The notes beneath the pieces are model-generated. The model worked only from the letters and a program-made list of their open reading frames with translations, had not been told where the DNA came from and searched no databases. From Caenorhabditis elegans (lineage: Eukaryota; Nematoda; Chromadorea; Rhabditida; Rhabditidae), in the NCBI RefSeq assembly GCF_000002985.6, contig NC_003283.11:6262001-6326000 (forward strand): a stretch of DNA of 64,000 bases, in the 5' to 3' direction. A program made the translations under genes and the position numbers. Below, one piece after another: positions 46,811 through 58,200 of this stretch. Each line of letters starts with the position of its first letter. Position 1 is the first letter of the stretch.

Positions 46811-49800
46811 TTACTTCTTTCTGGAATATTTTGGGTACTCTGAGAAGAGAAGCATTCTCTGCTTGCAAGTGGGACACATGACGCTCTGCTGGAGCAATGG
46901 CGCGGCACATTTCTCGTGGATGCTCTTCGTGCATCGTTCACACTTGATTGCAGACTTGTCGTTTGTCATGATTTCATCGTGACAGATTGCGCAAATTGCA
47001 TCGTGGACTACAGTTTGTTGGCCTCTAGTAACGGTATAATAATCTTCCAAAAACTTTGCAGAGAATACTGGGAACTCGGGGAGTTTTGGTAGTGTCTCCG
47101 GAGCAATGTTTGGATTTTTCTGAAAATTATTCAAGTTTATCTAAGTAGTGTAAATGTAATTACCTGAAGCATGGCCAAGTGGCGATCTACCATCTTGATG
47201 TACACCTTGAACTTAGCGGTAATCTTTTCCAGCTCATACTCCGCAGAGCTCTTCACAGCAGGATCAGTGCTCATTGCAATCAACCTTAATTTAATGTTTT
47301 AAAACTTTTAAAAAAAGTTAAGCTTACTTGTTAGCCATAGTTCCAGCTTTTTCCAACGGCTTCTCATTTTTCAGACGCTCTTGGGCTGCGAACAAGCCTA
47401 GAAGAGTTTGGTGAAGAGGTTTTTCAACCATTGGAGACGATGCTGAAGATGGATCTGGGACCTTCACATTATCTTTCTCAAGTTCAGCTTTTTCCTGTGC
47501 CATTCTCAATTTCTTGTTCTCCCTCTTCCTTTTATTCTTAGCCGCCCTGTTTGCAGATGTGCGTGGAACTTTTTGTTCCTCGTACGAGTCGTTTTCATAT
47601 TCATCTTCACTTCATCACACAACCAGTTGTACCTCGACGGGTGCTTCTTCTCGTCCTCACACTTCTTACATTCAAGTCCGTGAATTCGGTGGCACGCCTT
47701 TTGGGTGTGAAGGAATGCAGCTAGCTGAAAGTTTGATGAACTAAATTTTCGTAAGATTAAACACCCCCATAGAGCAGTGGAAAAGATTGACGCGTATGAA
47801 ACCTAACTAGCAGGAAAGGGTACCTGACACCACCATGTTCAATTCGCCACGTATTTCCAGACGTACCTTAGGATATCCATTGAACACTGCAAGCATCAGA
47901 CAGATCTCTACTGCATCGTACATATCACAGGTTCTAAGAGTTCTTTTCATCTTCTCGGCGACCACCTTTTTGTAAGCAATTTCTGCGTAGTTGCGGATGT
48001 TCCGGAATCCCAGCAAGCCTAGGTATTCGATCTCGGCGCGAACGTCTTCATTTGTGAACCCTTTTGGAGCAACGTCTCGGATCGTTTTTGTGGTTTCCGG
48101 TTTTGCGAAAGCTGTTGAAAATGTCGAATCTACACTGTCAATCACTGATTCTTCGAGGAAGTAGATGCCTTGCTGAAAAAGAACTCATGGATAAAATTAG
48201 AAATCATAAACTTACAGCATATGGCTTGAAAATCTTAACGAGAGAATCCATATAATTATCCAAGAATGGCATGGTTTCTTTGTTTGGTGACTGAAACGCC
48301 AGCGAGCCAAAAAACATGTCTCTGAGATGCTCCAAGAGCACATCGGATGAAAGTTTGCAAAACTTTCCGTTCGACAAGCGGACCGGTACGGCGGTGTGCT
48401 TCGTGCGTCGGATGGATGATTTAACACACTGAAATAATTTTTCTTTAATTTTTCTGTCAATTATGCCAAATGCTGGGTTCTTACATAAAAATTATTCAGC
48501 AATCTTCCCGTGCTCGCCATAATCATGTCGACATCAGCAAAGTCCATGGTCTCGACACAATTTTTCATTAATGAAGGATTTGCGACCTCCACCTTGTATT
48601 CCATGGCTTTCTCAAGTTCATGTACTATGACGAATACTTGTTCTCCGTCATCGAAAACTCGAAATGTTGGTCTTGCTCTTTTGATCTGAAAGTTGATAAA
48701 CTAGAAGCTATAGAAATTAATGTAGGTTTTTCGTCTACATGGTCTGAATTACAACCATATTCTAGTTATTATGTTTTTTGTAAAATCAGAAAGAAAGATT
48801 TACGACGCCAATTGTTTCTGGTTCTGCGGCCCATTACATACTCATACGATGAAAGTAACGTAAGTGACCAATCTCAGAAAATGTTGGGGATCGGTAGATA
48901 TTCAAACTCACTTGATCCGGTAAAAACCATTTTGGTCGCTTAGACATAATCTTTTGAAGTCCGGGAATCATCATTCTGCAAAGCTGTTCCAACATACTCA
49001 AGTCGCGAGCTACCACTGAACGGGGATGTTTGGTAAAATACTCATTGAGTACTCCCATCAACGGGAGCATTTCTCTTCCAGTTCTCGGAACTGGCAGAAT
49101 ACTTCCCAATCTCTTAAAAACCGGAATCTGCGAGTCGAATCGGATGTCTGATGCCACTCCGAGTTCGAGGTCATCAATGCTCATCGTGCAGTCTTCTATA
49201 AGTTCGTCAAGTTCTTCATTGAGTTTGATAATATCTCTTTCGAAGTATTCGACAAATTCACAGTAGGTTCCAAGCTTCTTCTCTTGAGATTTGAGGAAAT
49301 ATGTGAGCATAATCAGCGTCACTCTATTTCTCTGAAAATTAAGGATTGATTGATTGAAAGTTTACATTCAGAATTCTCACAAGAGCAGGCATATTCTTGA
49401 TCAGCGTAGTTTGAATGAACAGGAAAATTTCGTTTTTCAAGAGGAAGAACTTGTCGGATTCCATATCTCGGTTGAGATAAAACTGGTTCTGAAAAATTTC
49501 AGATTGAAAAGTATAAATGGGAGCACCGTGTCGCGTGTGCGATCTGTGATGCATCAAAATTCTATGGAATTTGTAATAAAGAATACTCCACTGTAGACCT
49601 ACATTATACGGGACACTTGCATCGATTCCAAAATATTGATGATTTCCTGGAAAATCGATGTATTCCTTCAAATTCTCCCACAGTTCCTCCGGCGATCCGT
49701 ACATTCCTGAATGCATTTAAGTTGAAATTTTGTTTTTAGACTTTCGTTTTTTGAGAACTCACGAAGAATATCTGGGTGTCGTTTCCCGAAAATTTGCATA

Positions 49801-50001
49801 GCCTCGATTTCTTGCCCGTCAGGTGTTTGGAGTTCGGTCGAAATTCCGCTTCCGAGTTTGATAGATTGACGAATCTGAAAATGGATTTTTCTTTAAAATT
49901 TTTTGTTTCCTACCACTTACCGTAAAAGGAATATACTTATGAGCCATTTTCTGAAGACAACCCACTCCAGGCGGCACGAAATTCAACTCACCGAATGGCA
50001 T
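46811..50001 (-). CDS. Large protein with C-terminal C4HC3 RING/PHD-like zinc finger; frame anomaly
   Basis: Minus-strand exons: 50001-49921, 49874-49763, 49706-49366, 49331-48912, 48685-48485, 48428-48216, 48172-47867, 47724-47328, 47284-47164, 47119-46811. Start MPFGELNFVPPGVGCLQKMA. The N-terminal 560 residues are mixed alpha-helical with no motif I recognise. Then CHRIHGLECKKCEDEKK (possible zinc site), a basic stretch (AAKNKRKRENKKLRMAQEK), and CAIC-x-CERC-IHEKC-CPTC near the C-terminus, a C4HC3 order as in RINGv/PHD fingers, suggesting E3 ligase or reader activity. The exon 47724-47328 is one base out of frame unless an 86-nt intron (47634-47549) is removed; with it the product is 804 residues. 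Also 49601-49488 can be read as exon or as a 114-nt intron. I do not know the family. Confidence 0.75.
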
Positions 50002-50658
50002 GGTTTGTCTGAAAATTATTCATTAATTCAAGGAACAAAGTTCACCAAACTGGCAAAAAGAAAACAGAATGGCGTCTCAAACACCGTTTGGTGGGGCATA
50101 CGTGGCCACAGCCCGCGCATTCGAAAAGGAGGAGGTGTGAATGCGCGCCTTGTTGGTAGGCACAAAAGTTTTGAGACGGGAGAGAGTTAGTATTTTCTGT
50201 ATTAGAGGTTAAAAAAATTTTAAAAATGAAAAATAAAAAGAAGCATGCACCAAAAGAGAAAAAGTAAAAGTGAAAAGTGAGGGAGCCTCTCAAAGTTTGA
50301 TGACGTTGTCCACGTGTCCTGTAGGTGTAGTGTTGGCAAGGTCACGCGTGGCGGTTTACGTGAGTCAGCGTTCGTCATCCTTTTGTGCATCCAATAGAAG
50401 CACACAGTTTTAGTTAGGCATTATGGAATACTTATCTGGTAATAATTATCAATCTGTGGTAGGAAAGTTTATTCCTTCTCCGTACACAGGGGATTTCACA
50501 AAATTTTGTCAATAGCAGCTTCAAAAGGTAATTTAAAAGTGTTCCGGAAAAATCATCAGCTTTGAAGTTATGCTTATTTGAAAATAAGAAAAGAATGGAA
50601 AAAACAAGAAAACCACTTTATATCTTGGTTCAAATTGAAAATATTATCAGAAAATACA
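50002..50658. other. Upstream region of the zinc-finger gene
   Basis: About 650 bp. A hairpin with perfect 8-bp arms GCGCATTC/GAATGCGC lies at about 50116-50147, and GC-richer sequence occurs near 50300-50370. It should contain the zinc-finger gene promoter. Confidence 0.5.
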
Positions 50659-50934
50659 CTAAGCGCTTGCAGAAGAATGTATAAAAAGCTTTGAAGTGAG
50701 AAATGTTTTGAGAAAAGAGCCAACATGCGCTATGAAGAAATCGAGCAAAAATGTGTAACACAAAGCGATAAGATACAGTATCTGTAGGGTTAACATAAAA
50801 GAGGGAACAAGTGTAATATTATCGCCAAAACGATAATGGACGGTCAACTCCTCTTTGTTGTTCCAATGAGCAGTGGGGTTGTAAACTGGCCACCAGATGG
50901 GCTGATCCCGCAAATGCTTGCCGATAATGGCCAT
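50659..50934 (-). CDS. Possible small single-span membrane protein (91 aa)
   Basis: An uninterrupted minus-strand ORF of 91 residues beginning MAIIGKHLRDQPIWWPVYNP. It has a polar, Trp-rich head, one NIT sequon, and a hydrophobic segment at about 50-77 (MLTLQILYLIALCYTFLLDF). The composition looks like protein, but no AATAAA, splice site or family supports it. A plus-strand ORF (50836-51225) overlaps it; that one starts inside this ORF and looks less natural. Could also be chance. Confidence 0.35.
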   Translation of the reverse strand: MAIIGKHLRDQPIWWPVYNPTAHWNNKEELTVHYRFGDNITLVPSFMLTLQILYLIALCYTFLLDFFIAHVGSFLKTFLTSKLFIHSSASA

Positions 50935-52175
50935 GCCAACTTACATTTACAATCCAATAGTGAAAACAGATTGAGAAAACCAAAAACTATGGATCAAGAA
51001 AAACCACCAGAATTGACAGGAACTATTACACTCTCACATGGCTCCGTGAATCACATAAAGTCTTCAGAATACACTTTCTCCGGGTTCATCCAATTGTCAG
51101 CTTTGTTTCTGTTGTTGTTAAAAATTTTTTTCCAACAACTTCGAAATTTGAATGTTTCTGTTCTCATGCGTGTTTGTGAGAAAGTTCAGCCGAAAAAGTT
51201 TAAGTCTGCCGTCTTGAAAAAATAATTTCCAAAAACAATTACACCTGTCTGAATTACATACATATATACCTCCAAATGCCAATGCTAATTTAAACACGGT
51301 TTGTAAATATTTCAACAAATTTGGTAATTTGTGTTTGACTTTTTGTATTATGTATTTTCAAAAACATACACTGAATTTCACTTTTCTGATACCGTATTGC
51401 CTCTGATAGTGAGATTCTTACTGATGTAGACTGTATTACTATTATTAGAGACTACAAGACTAACTTTTCCAAACGGTAGTTGTAAATTAGACTTAGTAAC
51501 TCTTTTGATATTTTCGCGGTGGCTGTGCCAATTTATATATTCTCATTCTGACGTTTTTTGTTGTAAATTTTCAATTACCAAACCTCCCTGAAAAAGTATA
51601 TATAGTGCTCTCGCCTGTCTCTGCACAACTTTTAACGGTGATTCGTAAACACATTGTTTATTTTTGGTGAATACCTAACCATTTTATGATAAATTCCCCT
51701 CTAAATTACTATTGTTGGTAGACATTTTTTGCTTATAATTTCTGGGTATGCCAACTCCTCCCACTAGTGGTTGCCAAGGTAAAAGGAGAATATAAAATAG
51801 CAAAGAAAAGCAGAAAGTGGCTCAGGTGAAACAACTTTCTAACTGATTTTTATTCATTCATTCGAAATGATTTTTTTCTAAAATAATTCTTTCAAATATT
51901 TTAAACAAACTAAATTAGAAAAAACGACCAGAAATATTTTAAGTTAAAGAATAACATAATACGAGTAGGTGAAGTAATATTTGGGCACATTAAGCTTGCC
52001 GTTCAAAGTGGGAATGAAAGTTTTAAAACACAAAATGTTATTCTCGACGTCCTCGTCACCAAATTTACCTAAAAAGATAATCAATAACTATTATTACATT
52101 GTTCACTTTATTTTAATTTTGCTTTTTTACTCTTACGTTTCAGCCCGTGTTTGAACATCAAGCATTCAGAGCAAG
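50935..52175. other. Upstream region of esterase copy 1
   Basis: About 1.2 kb. From 51772 to about 52020 the sequence (starting CACTAGTGGTTGCCAAGG) recurs in diverged form downstream at 54982-55235. 52040-52145 recurs upstream of copy 2, split there by about 225 bp of extra sequence. The rest is AT-rich with no gene. Confidence 0.55.
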
Positions 52176-54533
52176 ATGGGAACTTGCTTCTCAATTTTGA
52201 AGTCTGGAAAAAGCGAGAATGCGGTGAGTTTATATATTTTTATTTTTTAGTTCAGCTTACTGGAAAAGCTACCTCGTAAGAACTTAAAATCATGCTTAAT
52301 GTGTCAGATTGTTCGAATTCAACAAGGATTCCTCGAAGGGTTTTGTGTCCAAACCGCAAAAGGTGACCTCTGTGATGTGTTCCACGGAATCCCTTACGCA
52401 GAACCTCCAATTGGAAAACTGAGATTCCAGGTGACCTACTTTTAATAACTATTTGGTTGCTATTTTTACTTTTGGCGATCAACACGATTATATTTATTGG
52501 CATCATAAGCTTCCCTATCAAACAACTTTTTTGCAGAAACCTCAGCCACCTAAAGCATGGGAAGGGATTCGAAAATGTAACAAATACCCGAATCGTTCGA
52601 TTCACAAAGAAATGCCATGGGATAAAGCTTTACCAAGTGCAAATCAGAGTGAAGATTGTCTCTACTTGAATGTGTTTGCTCCAAAGATCAGAGAAGATAA
52701 GGTGAATATTTTTATTTGTTAAATAAATTATCAACTTGATGATCTCTTAATTAAAATAGTGACCAGGCAAGAACATCTGCAAACTCCTTGTCTCACGGGA
52801 AATCATTGTGGTGACCTTCCATTATCGTCTAGGCTTCCTCGGCTTCCTATCAACAGGAGATGACGTGTGTCCCGGAAACTATGGACTTTTTGACATGCTT
52901 GAGGCAATGAGATGGGTCCATGCCAACATTTCCTCCTTTGGTGGTGATCCAGAAAATATCACACTTTCTGGACAATCAGCTGGTGCAGCTGCTGCAGGTC
53001 TTCTCTCATTCTCCCCACTCACCAAAGGTCTTTTTAAAAGAAAAATTGTGATGGGTGGAAACTCATATTGCCACTGGGCAACGACCTCCAATCATCATAT
53101 CAGAGAATATTGCAAGAAGTGGGCGAAACGACTCGGCTGGAAACCCCAACTAAACTACGCGAACAAACGGGAAGAAAGTGTCGACATCTTCAATTTTTTC
53201 TATGGATTGCCCACTTCAAAGTGAGAAATTGAGAAAGGGAAACTTGTTTTCCGGAAATCATATAATTTTCATAGTTTATTAGGGGTGAATATAGCTGAAG
53301 ATTGGATGTTTGGAAAACGATCTTGAAAAAAAAAACATAATTTGCCTAATCACATATTTTAGTATTTCAGACTTGGTATGACAATGTTCTTCTCTAACAC
53401 AATTTTCAAAGAGTGCCACTTGCACTTCCACTTCCACTTGCTCCAGTTATTGATAAAGAGATTCTCCCACACAACTGGAAACTTCTCCGAGAAACTCAAG
53501 AGCATGTGCCCTCAATTGTTGGTGGCGGAGAGTACGAAGGTCTTTTTTTCTGTGAGTCTTTGGTTAAAAGAAACCTACGTTGAATCCTTTCCGGACAGTA
53601 ATTAAAAAGGATCATTCTTTCAGGTGCAATTGGTTTGCTACGGGGTACAGAGAAGGAAATTGACAGCGCCATCGACGTTTTGTCTAGGAAAAACGGATTA
53701 TCCAGGTCAAAAATCGAAACGATGACCGAGAAGGTTTATGGTGATTCGCCAGCACTGAGAGCAGACTTGAAAGCCAGAAAAATGCTTTTTGTGCAGGTAT
53801 TTTATCAAATTTTTACTTGAAAAAAACTAGAATCGTTTCAGCTCATTTCCGACATTTTCGCCAACTATGGGATCTATCGGTTTATGAGAGACTGCCAACA
53901 GCGAAGTGTCGAATGCTATGGCTATTCATTTGACCATCGAAGTAAACGAATGTGGGGATGGCTACAGCACGTGGCTCCATTTACCGGTGGAACTCATACC
54001 TCTGAAATTACTTACCTGTTTGACTGCAATGCCTTGTCCACGCCACTTGGAATGAGCAAAACTGACAAAGTAGTTAGTGGAATGACCGCCGATTACTATA
54101 CAAACTTCGTCAAGTTTGGGTAAGTCACTTTTTTTTAAATGAAAACAAATTTGAAAACAATGATCAGTTTTTGACATTTTTTGTTTGAAATTCTAGAAAA
54201 AATTCAGAAAATTGAAGAATAAAAAATATAAAAATTGTTTCCAGAACACCAAACGGACTAAATTCCCAATTACCAAAATGGGAACGGATTTCACCAGACG
54301 ATGAGCACATGAAATTGATCAGTATAAAACCAGAACCAGAAATGAAAACGGTAGTTTATGGATATCGCATGCAACACTTTGAAGATTGTCTCCAACAACC
54401 CGAAGTTCCTCCAGGTGGAATTAAAATTGACGAAAGTCAAGAAATCGTTCAAAAGCACGACGAATGAAGTGGCCAAGTCTGCCAATTGCCGTCCAGCCAC
54501 CAATGAGTATATATTTTTGTGCAACACGAGGTA
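52176..54533 (+). pseudogene. Broken carboxylesterase copy 1, with Argonaute-exon fragment at 3' end
   Basis: Collinear with the intact copy at 61648: remnants of exons at 52176-52223, 52308-52430, 52537-52701, 52769-53220, 53371-53551, 53624-53796, 53842-54119, 54245 on. Starts MGTCFSILKSGK. Three lesions: 104 bp corresponding to 62369-62472 are missing at 52768/52769, removing an intron acceptor and 23 codons with the HGGG oxyanion motif; an 11-bp net expansion of a CACTTC repeat at about 53413-53440 shifts frame; and the 3' end departs from esterase at about 54388 into sequence resembling an Argonaute exon. The GQSAG elbow and the THTSE His block persist. Intron reading after exon 3 meets a stop. 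Most other codons stay open, so decay looks recent. Confidence 0.85.
54389..54498 (+). pseudogene. Argonaute (WAGO) exon 3 fragment
   Basis: About 110 nt aligns without gaps to 42440-42549 inside exon 3 of the WAGO gene (roughly 85 percent identity by eye). In the Argonaute frame it reads SNNPKFLQVELKLTKVKK and on through NCRPA, and stays open to a stop at 54531-54533. The matching Argonaute text is SNNPKFLRVEFKLAKVQE onward. The esterase frame of the same stretch ends at a TGA near 54467. Boundaries coincide neither with the exon start nor its end, so this is a genomic piece rather than a shuffled exon. Confidence 0.85.
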
Positions 54534-54981
54534 ACTGGATACGGTAAATGCTTTTAGAGTATTGTTGAAGAGGTCAACATGAGCGGTGTAGGGCATCTTC
54601 ACTAATCACAAAGTTCACCAAGTTGTATTGTTTTTTTTGTTGAAAAAGTACATTTAAAAAATTAGATTTGGATTGGTTTTTTTAATCTCCCAAAGGCAAA
54701 GAGGTTTGTTGCTCAAAAAATATGTTTACCAATAGCAACCCGATTTGTGAGCACTTACACGTAATATTTGTATTCCAACTCCACCTCTCAACGAATATAA
54801 TGGATGGAAAATTGCCTCAAACATGTCCAAACCGAGCCGAAAACACCTATCTCGTGGTGGTTTTTAACCTGCTGTGAAACGGAAACGGAAGCCCATACAC
54901 CCAACCCTCTCGTTTCAATCAGTTTTTCTCATTTCACACTGCATTTCAGGTAGACGAAAACGATTGTGAAAAGACCAAGAA

Positions 54982-55235
54982 GCACTAGTGGTTGCCAAGG
55001 CAAAAGGAAAATAAAGAATAACGAAGAAGAGCAGAAAAGGACTCAGGAGAGAAACAACTTACTAACGGATTTCTTATTTATGTAAGGTGAGTATTTTTTG
55101 TTTCTAATTCTTTTTAATTGTTTTTAAAAAAACTGATTTAAAAAAATTGACCAAATATATTTTAAGCTAAAAAGCATAAAACAAGCAGGAGACATTCATA
55201 TTCGATCAATGCATAGTGGGAATATAAATGCATTT
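54982..55235 (+). repeat. Stray copy of esterase 5' flank
   Basis: Diverged copy of 51772-52020. Shared words include CACTAGTGGTTGCCAAGG, AACAACTT.CTAAC.GATTT and ATATTTTAAG.TAAA. No esterase coding sequence follows it, so it marks another partial duplication. Confidence 0.7.
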
Positions 55236-58200
55236 TCAGTTTTACTGTGGCTATATTGAAATTCACAAGGAAGTGTTCAAAAAAATTTTAACTAATTCTT
55301 TAAAAAATCAGGTGGAATCAAATTTTGAGCCATACATGTTTTGTAACGTGCCGTTCAAGCAATGCATAATGAAAATGAAATGATTTTTTAAATTTTTGTA
55401 ATTTCGCGTTTTATTAAATAATAACATGTGTAACCTGTATGATACCTAGTGTCTTTTTTTTCAAATTTTTGTATAGAATTTTGGGAACAGAAAACAATTC
55501 ACAGCAAAATTCACACAAGTGACAGTGCACATATAAATTTCATAACGTTTTTAGACACATTTTCAAAAACAGTTTCTTTAGATCAAATATCGGGAACTGT
55601 CTTGGCTTCAACGCTTATTCATTCAGCCAGTTTTTTGTTTCAATTTCAATACCAACTTTCTCATTGTGAGAGCAGAATAATCCGTTTAGTTCCGCTGTAT
55701 CGCTTCTCGATTCTAGTGAGAAAAAAGTATTCCTTCGTGAATCTCATTGACCCCGTTCCTTCAAGATTCAATTTGACAATTTAACCTAGACTTTTTGATA
55801 TTCTTTACAACCATTCAGTAATCATTTCCCCAACAGCTTCACTATCAGTTATCACAAGCTTTAGACCAGTTTGAATGACCTCGACACGTCTCAATTCTTC
55901 ACATATTTGCGGCGATTTTTAATTTTAGATCGTTTCAAATTTAATCGAATTTTGTTCCGTTTAAAACCACAGAAAGAAAATGAAAGCATGCGCCACTGTG
56001 GGTCAAAAAGATTTTCAATAAACACTTTTGTCGAATCGAGAATCAAAAAAAACTGAATAGATTGCGCCAAAACCTACGTAATCCTGCCATTCTCAATACA
56101 AACCGGTTTCATTGAATAGTGTCCGAATATCTGATCAGCGTTAAGATTCGGAATTGCATTTTTTGCAATGAGTCTTAGCACAAAGATCAAAAATTAGAAT
56201 GATGCGAGATTACTGTTGGAGGTTATGAACCAATCTAAAATTGGAAATACATGATAGTGTTTTCTATTTTCAATAATAAAAGTTGTAAGGTCTTTAAATA
56301 TTTAAGTTTTGATAAGATGTAAAAAAATTATTTTAGTTGTATCTGTAAAATTTATTTTTGCAGTAATTTAGAGCGTGTATGAGTTTAGTTCTTTGAATGT
56401 TTATTTCCATGCGATTGTTTTATCCAAGTATGGAGCTGTTTTTCCAGATTTTAATCTAACGGAAGCTGACCAATAATTCAGCATTCTTTAGGTCAGTTGT
56501 CTTTTCAATGAAACATGTATCTTCATAACATTTGACACATGTTAACGTACAACCACACCCTGTGATGCTATTCAGTGGGAATTAAATACGGAAAAATATC
56601 ATGGCCTTGATGAATTAGAAAAAAGGAAATTAATATATTTTCGAAAAATAGTAACCAAAATATCAATTATAAAATGGAATACAAATTACATATTTATAAT
56701 TTTTGAAATTGTCATTTTTCCACAAATAAATTTTTAATCGTTTCAAAATAATAATTTTTGCTGAAATTTGTAAACGTGTTTTAAGAATGACGTCATAAAC
56801 ATTTTGCAGTGTAATTATTGTAGTAAAACTTTTCTAACGTCAAACTATAAACACCACATATTGCCAAAAATTTCCTTTTGGCCTGCGCAACTTTGTGTGA
56901 ACACATTTGTTTAATTATCAAAAGCGCGTGATATGAAAGTATTTGAATTTCTTTACACGATAGGCATTAGCCAATTTAAAATTCATTTTGCAATTTTAAT
57001 TTCAATAAATTGCAATACATTTTTTAATGCAAAACAACTATAGATCCGATTTGATAGTTTGTACAGGAAAATAAATTGGTCACATCCTGATTTTCTTCCA
57101 AATCGAAGATACTTGACTAAAGACTAACTATTACAATTCACCTTTATTGCTGTTAACTACCAAACTTCAGTGTTTGTTTTTGTTTTCTAGTAATCAATTC
57201 GTTGTTAACTTTTGTTTTAGTGGCAATCCAGAAAATGAAAAAAATACACAACAGAAACAAGTTATTCTTCAAATTATATATCTTCTAAGAAAATAAGAAG
57301 TAACAGGGGAAAAAGTTAGTTATGATTAGCCGCCTCGTATCGAACATCGACTGGTTCTGTATGCTTCATCTCTTGACGATCTGCCATTTGCAAATCCCTC
57401 TTCATCTATCTTTATCATCATTATTGCTGTCTTTGTCCTTCTGTTTCGTAATATCCTGTTGATACTTTGTGGTGATTTCCAAACTTTGATATCATCAAAA
57501 TGTCTGGCCGTAGCCTCCTCCTGTATCATACTAATCGAGTCTATAGTCCTTCTAGTAGTAATGACTCTTGAACCATAAGATCATCGATCATCTGATCATT
57601 TCTCGTGTAGTCCAAAGTGACGTTTTTCTCCTTGGATAAAATGAAGAAATGTAAAAGGAGTAACAAGATTCTCGAAATTTCCCTTTTTTAGTTTAGGTGG
57701 GCGATGGTGGCGGTTTCAGTGAACCAAGAATAATCGTTCGATGAATCAATCAGAACACGCAAAAGGTGAGAAAGAACGGCAGGGCGTTGAATTTAATTTC
57801 AATACTCGCACTTTTTGATTGCTAAATGGTTTAGGGCAAATAACAAGTGTTATTGGAGTACTAAATAAAAAGGATTAAAAATATTATATGTAGTTGACCG
57901 CGCATTGTAAGTTCAGCATAAAAATAAAGTTTATATAAAAAAACTGAACACCTATTGCTAATTTATTGCGCATAGTTTTCAAGTCTTTGAGGAAGAAGCA
58001 ACCAATTATATGTTAGCTCGAAAATGCTTCAAGTTTGGCATTTGGAACTCCGAAAACCATCAGAAAAAGCCTCAATTGTCCCGTGTAAGCAGAAAAACTG
58101 CCTGTCTGCCTGATTGGTAACAACTGCTTGCCTACTGCCACAATTCATGCAGACTTTTCAGTAGGTACATTACAAATAAAATAACGTTTCTAAAAACACC

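Noticed and set aside
50836-51225. 129-aa plus-strand ORF
   Set aside because: Starts inside the more protein-like minus ORF, has no signal or domain, and lacks promoter or polyadenylation cues.
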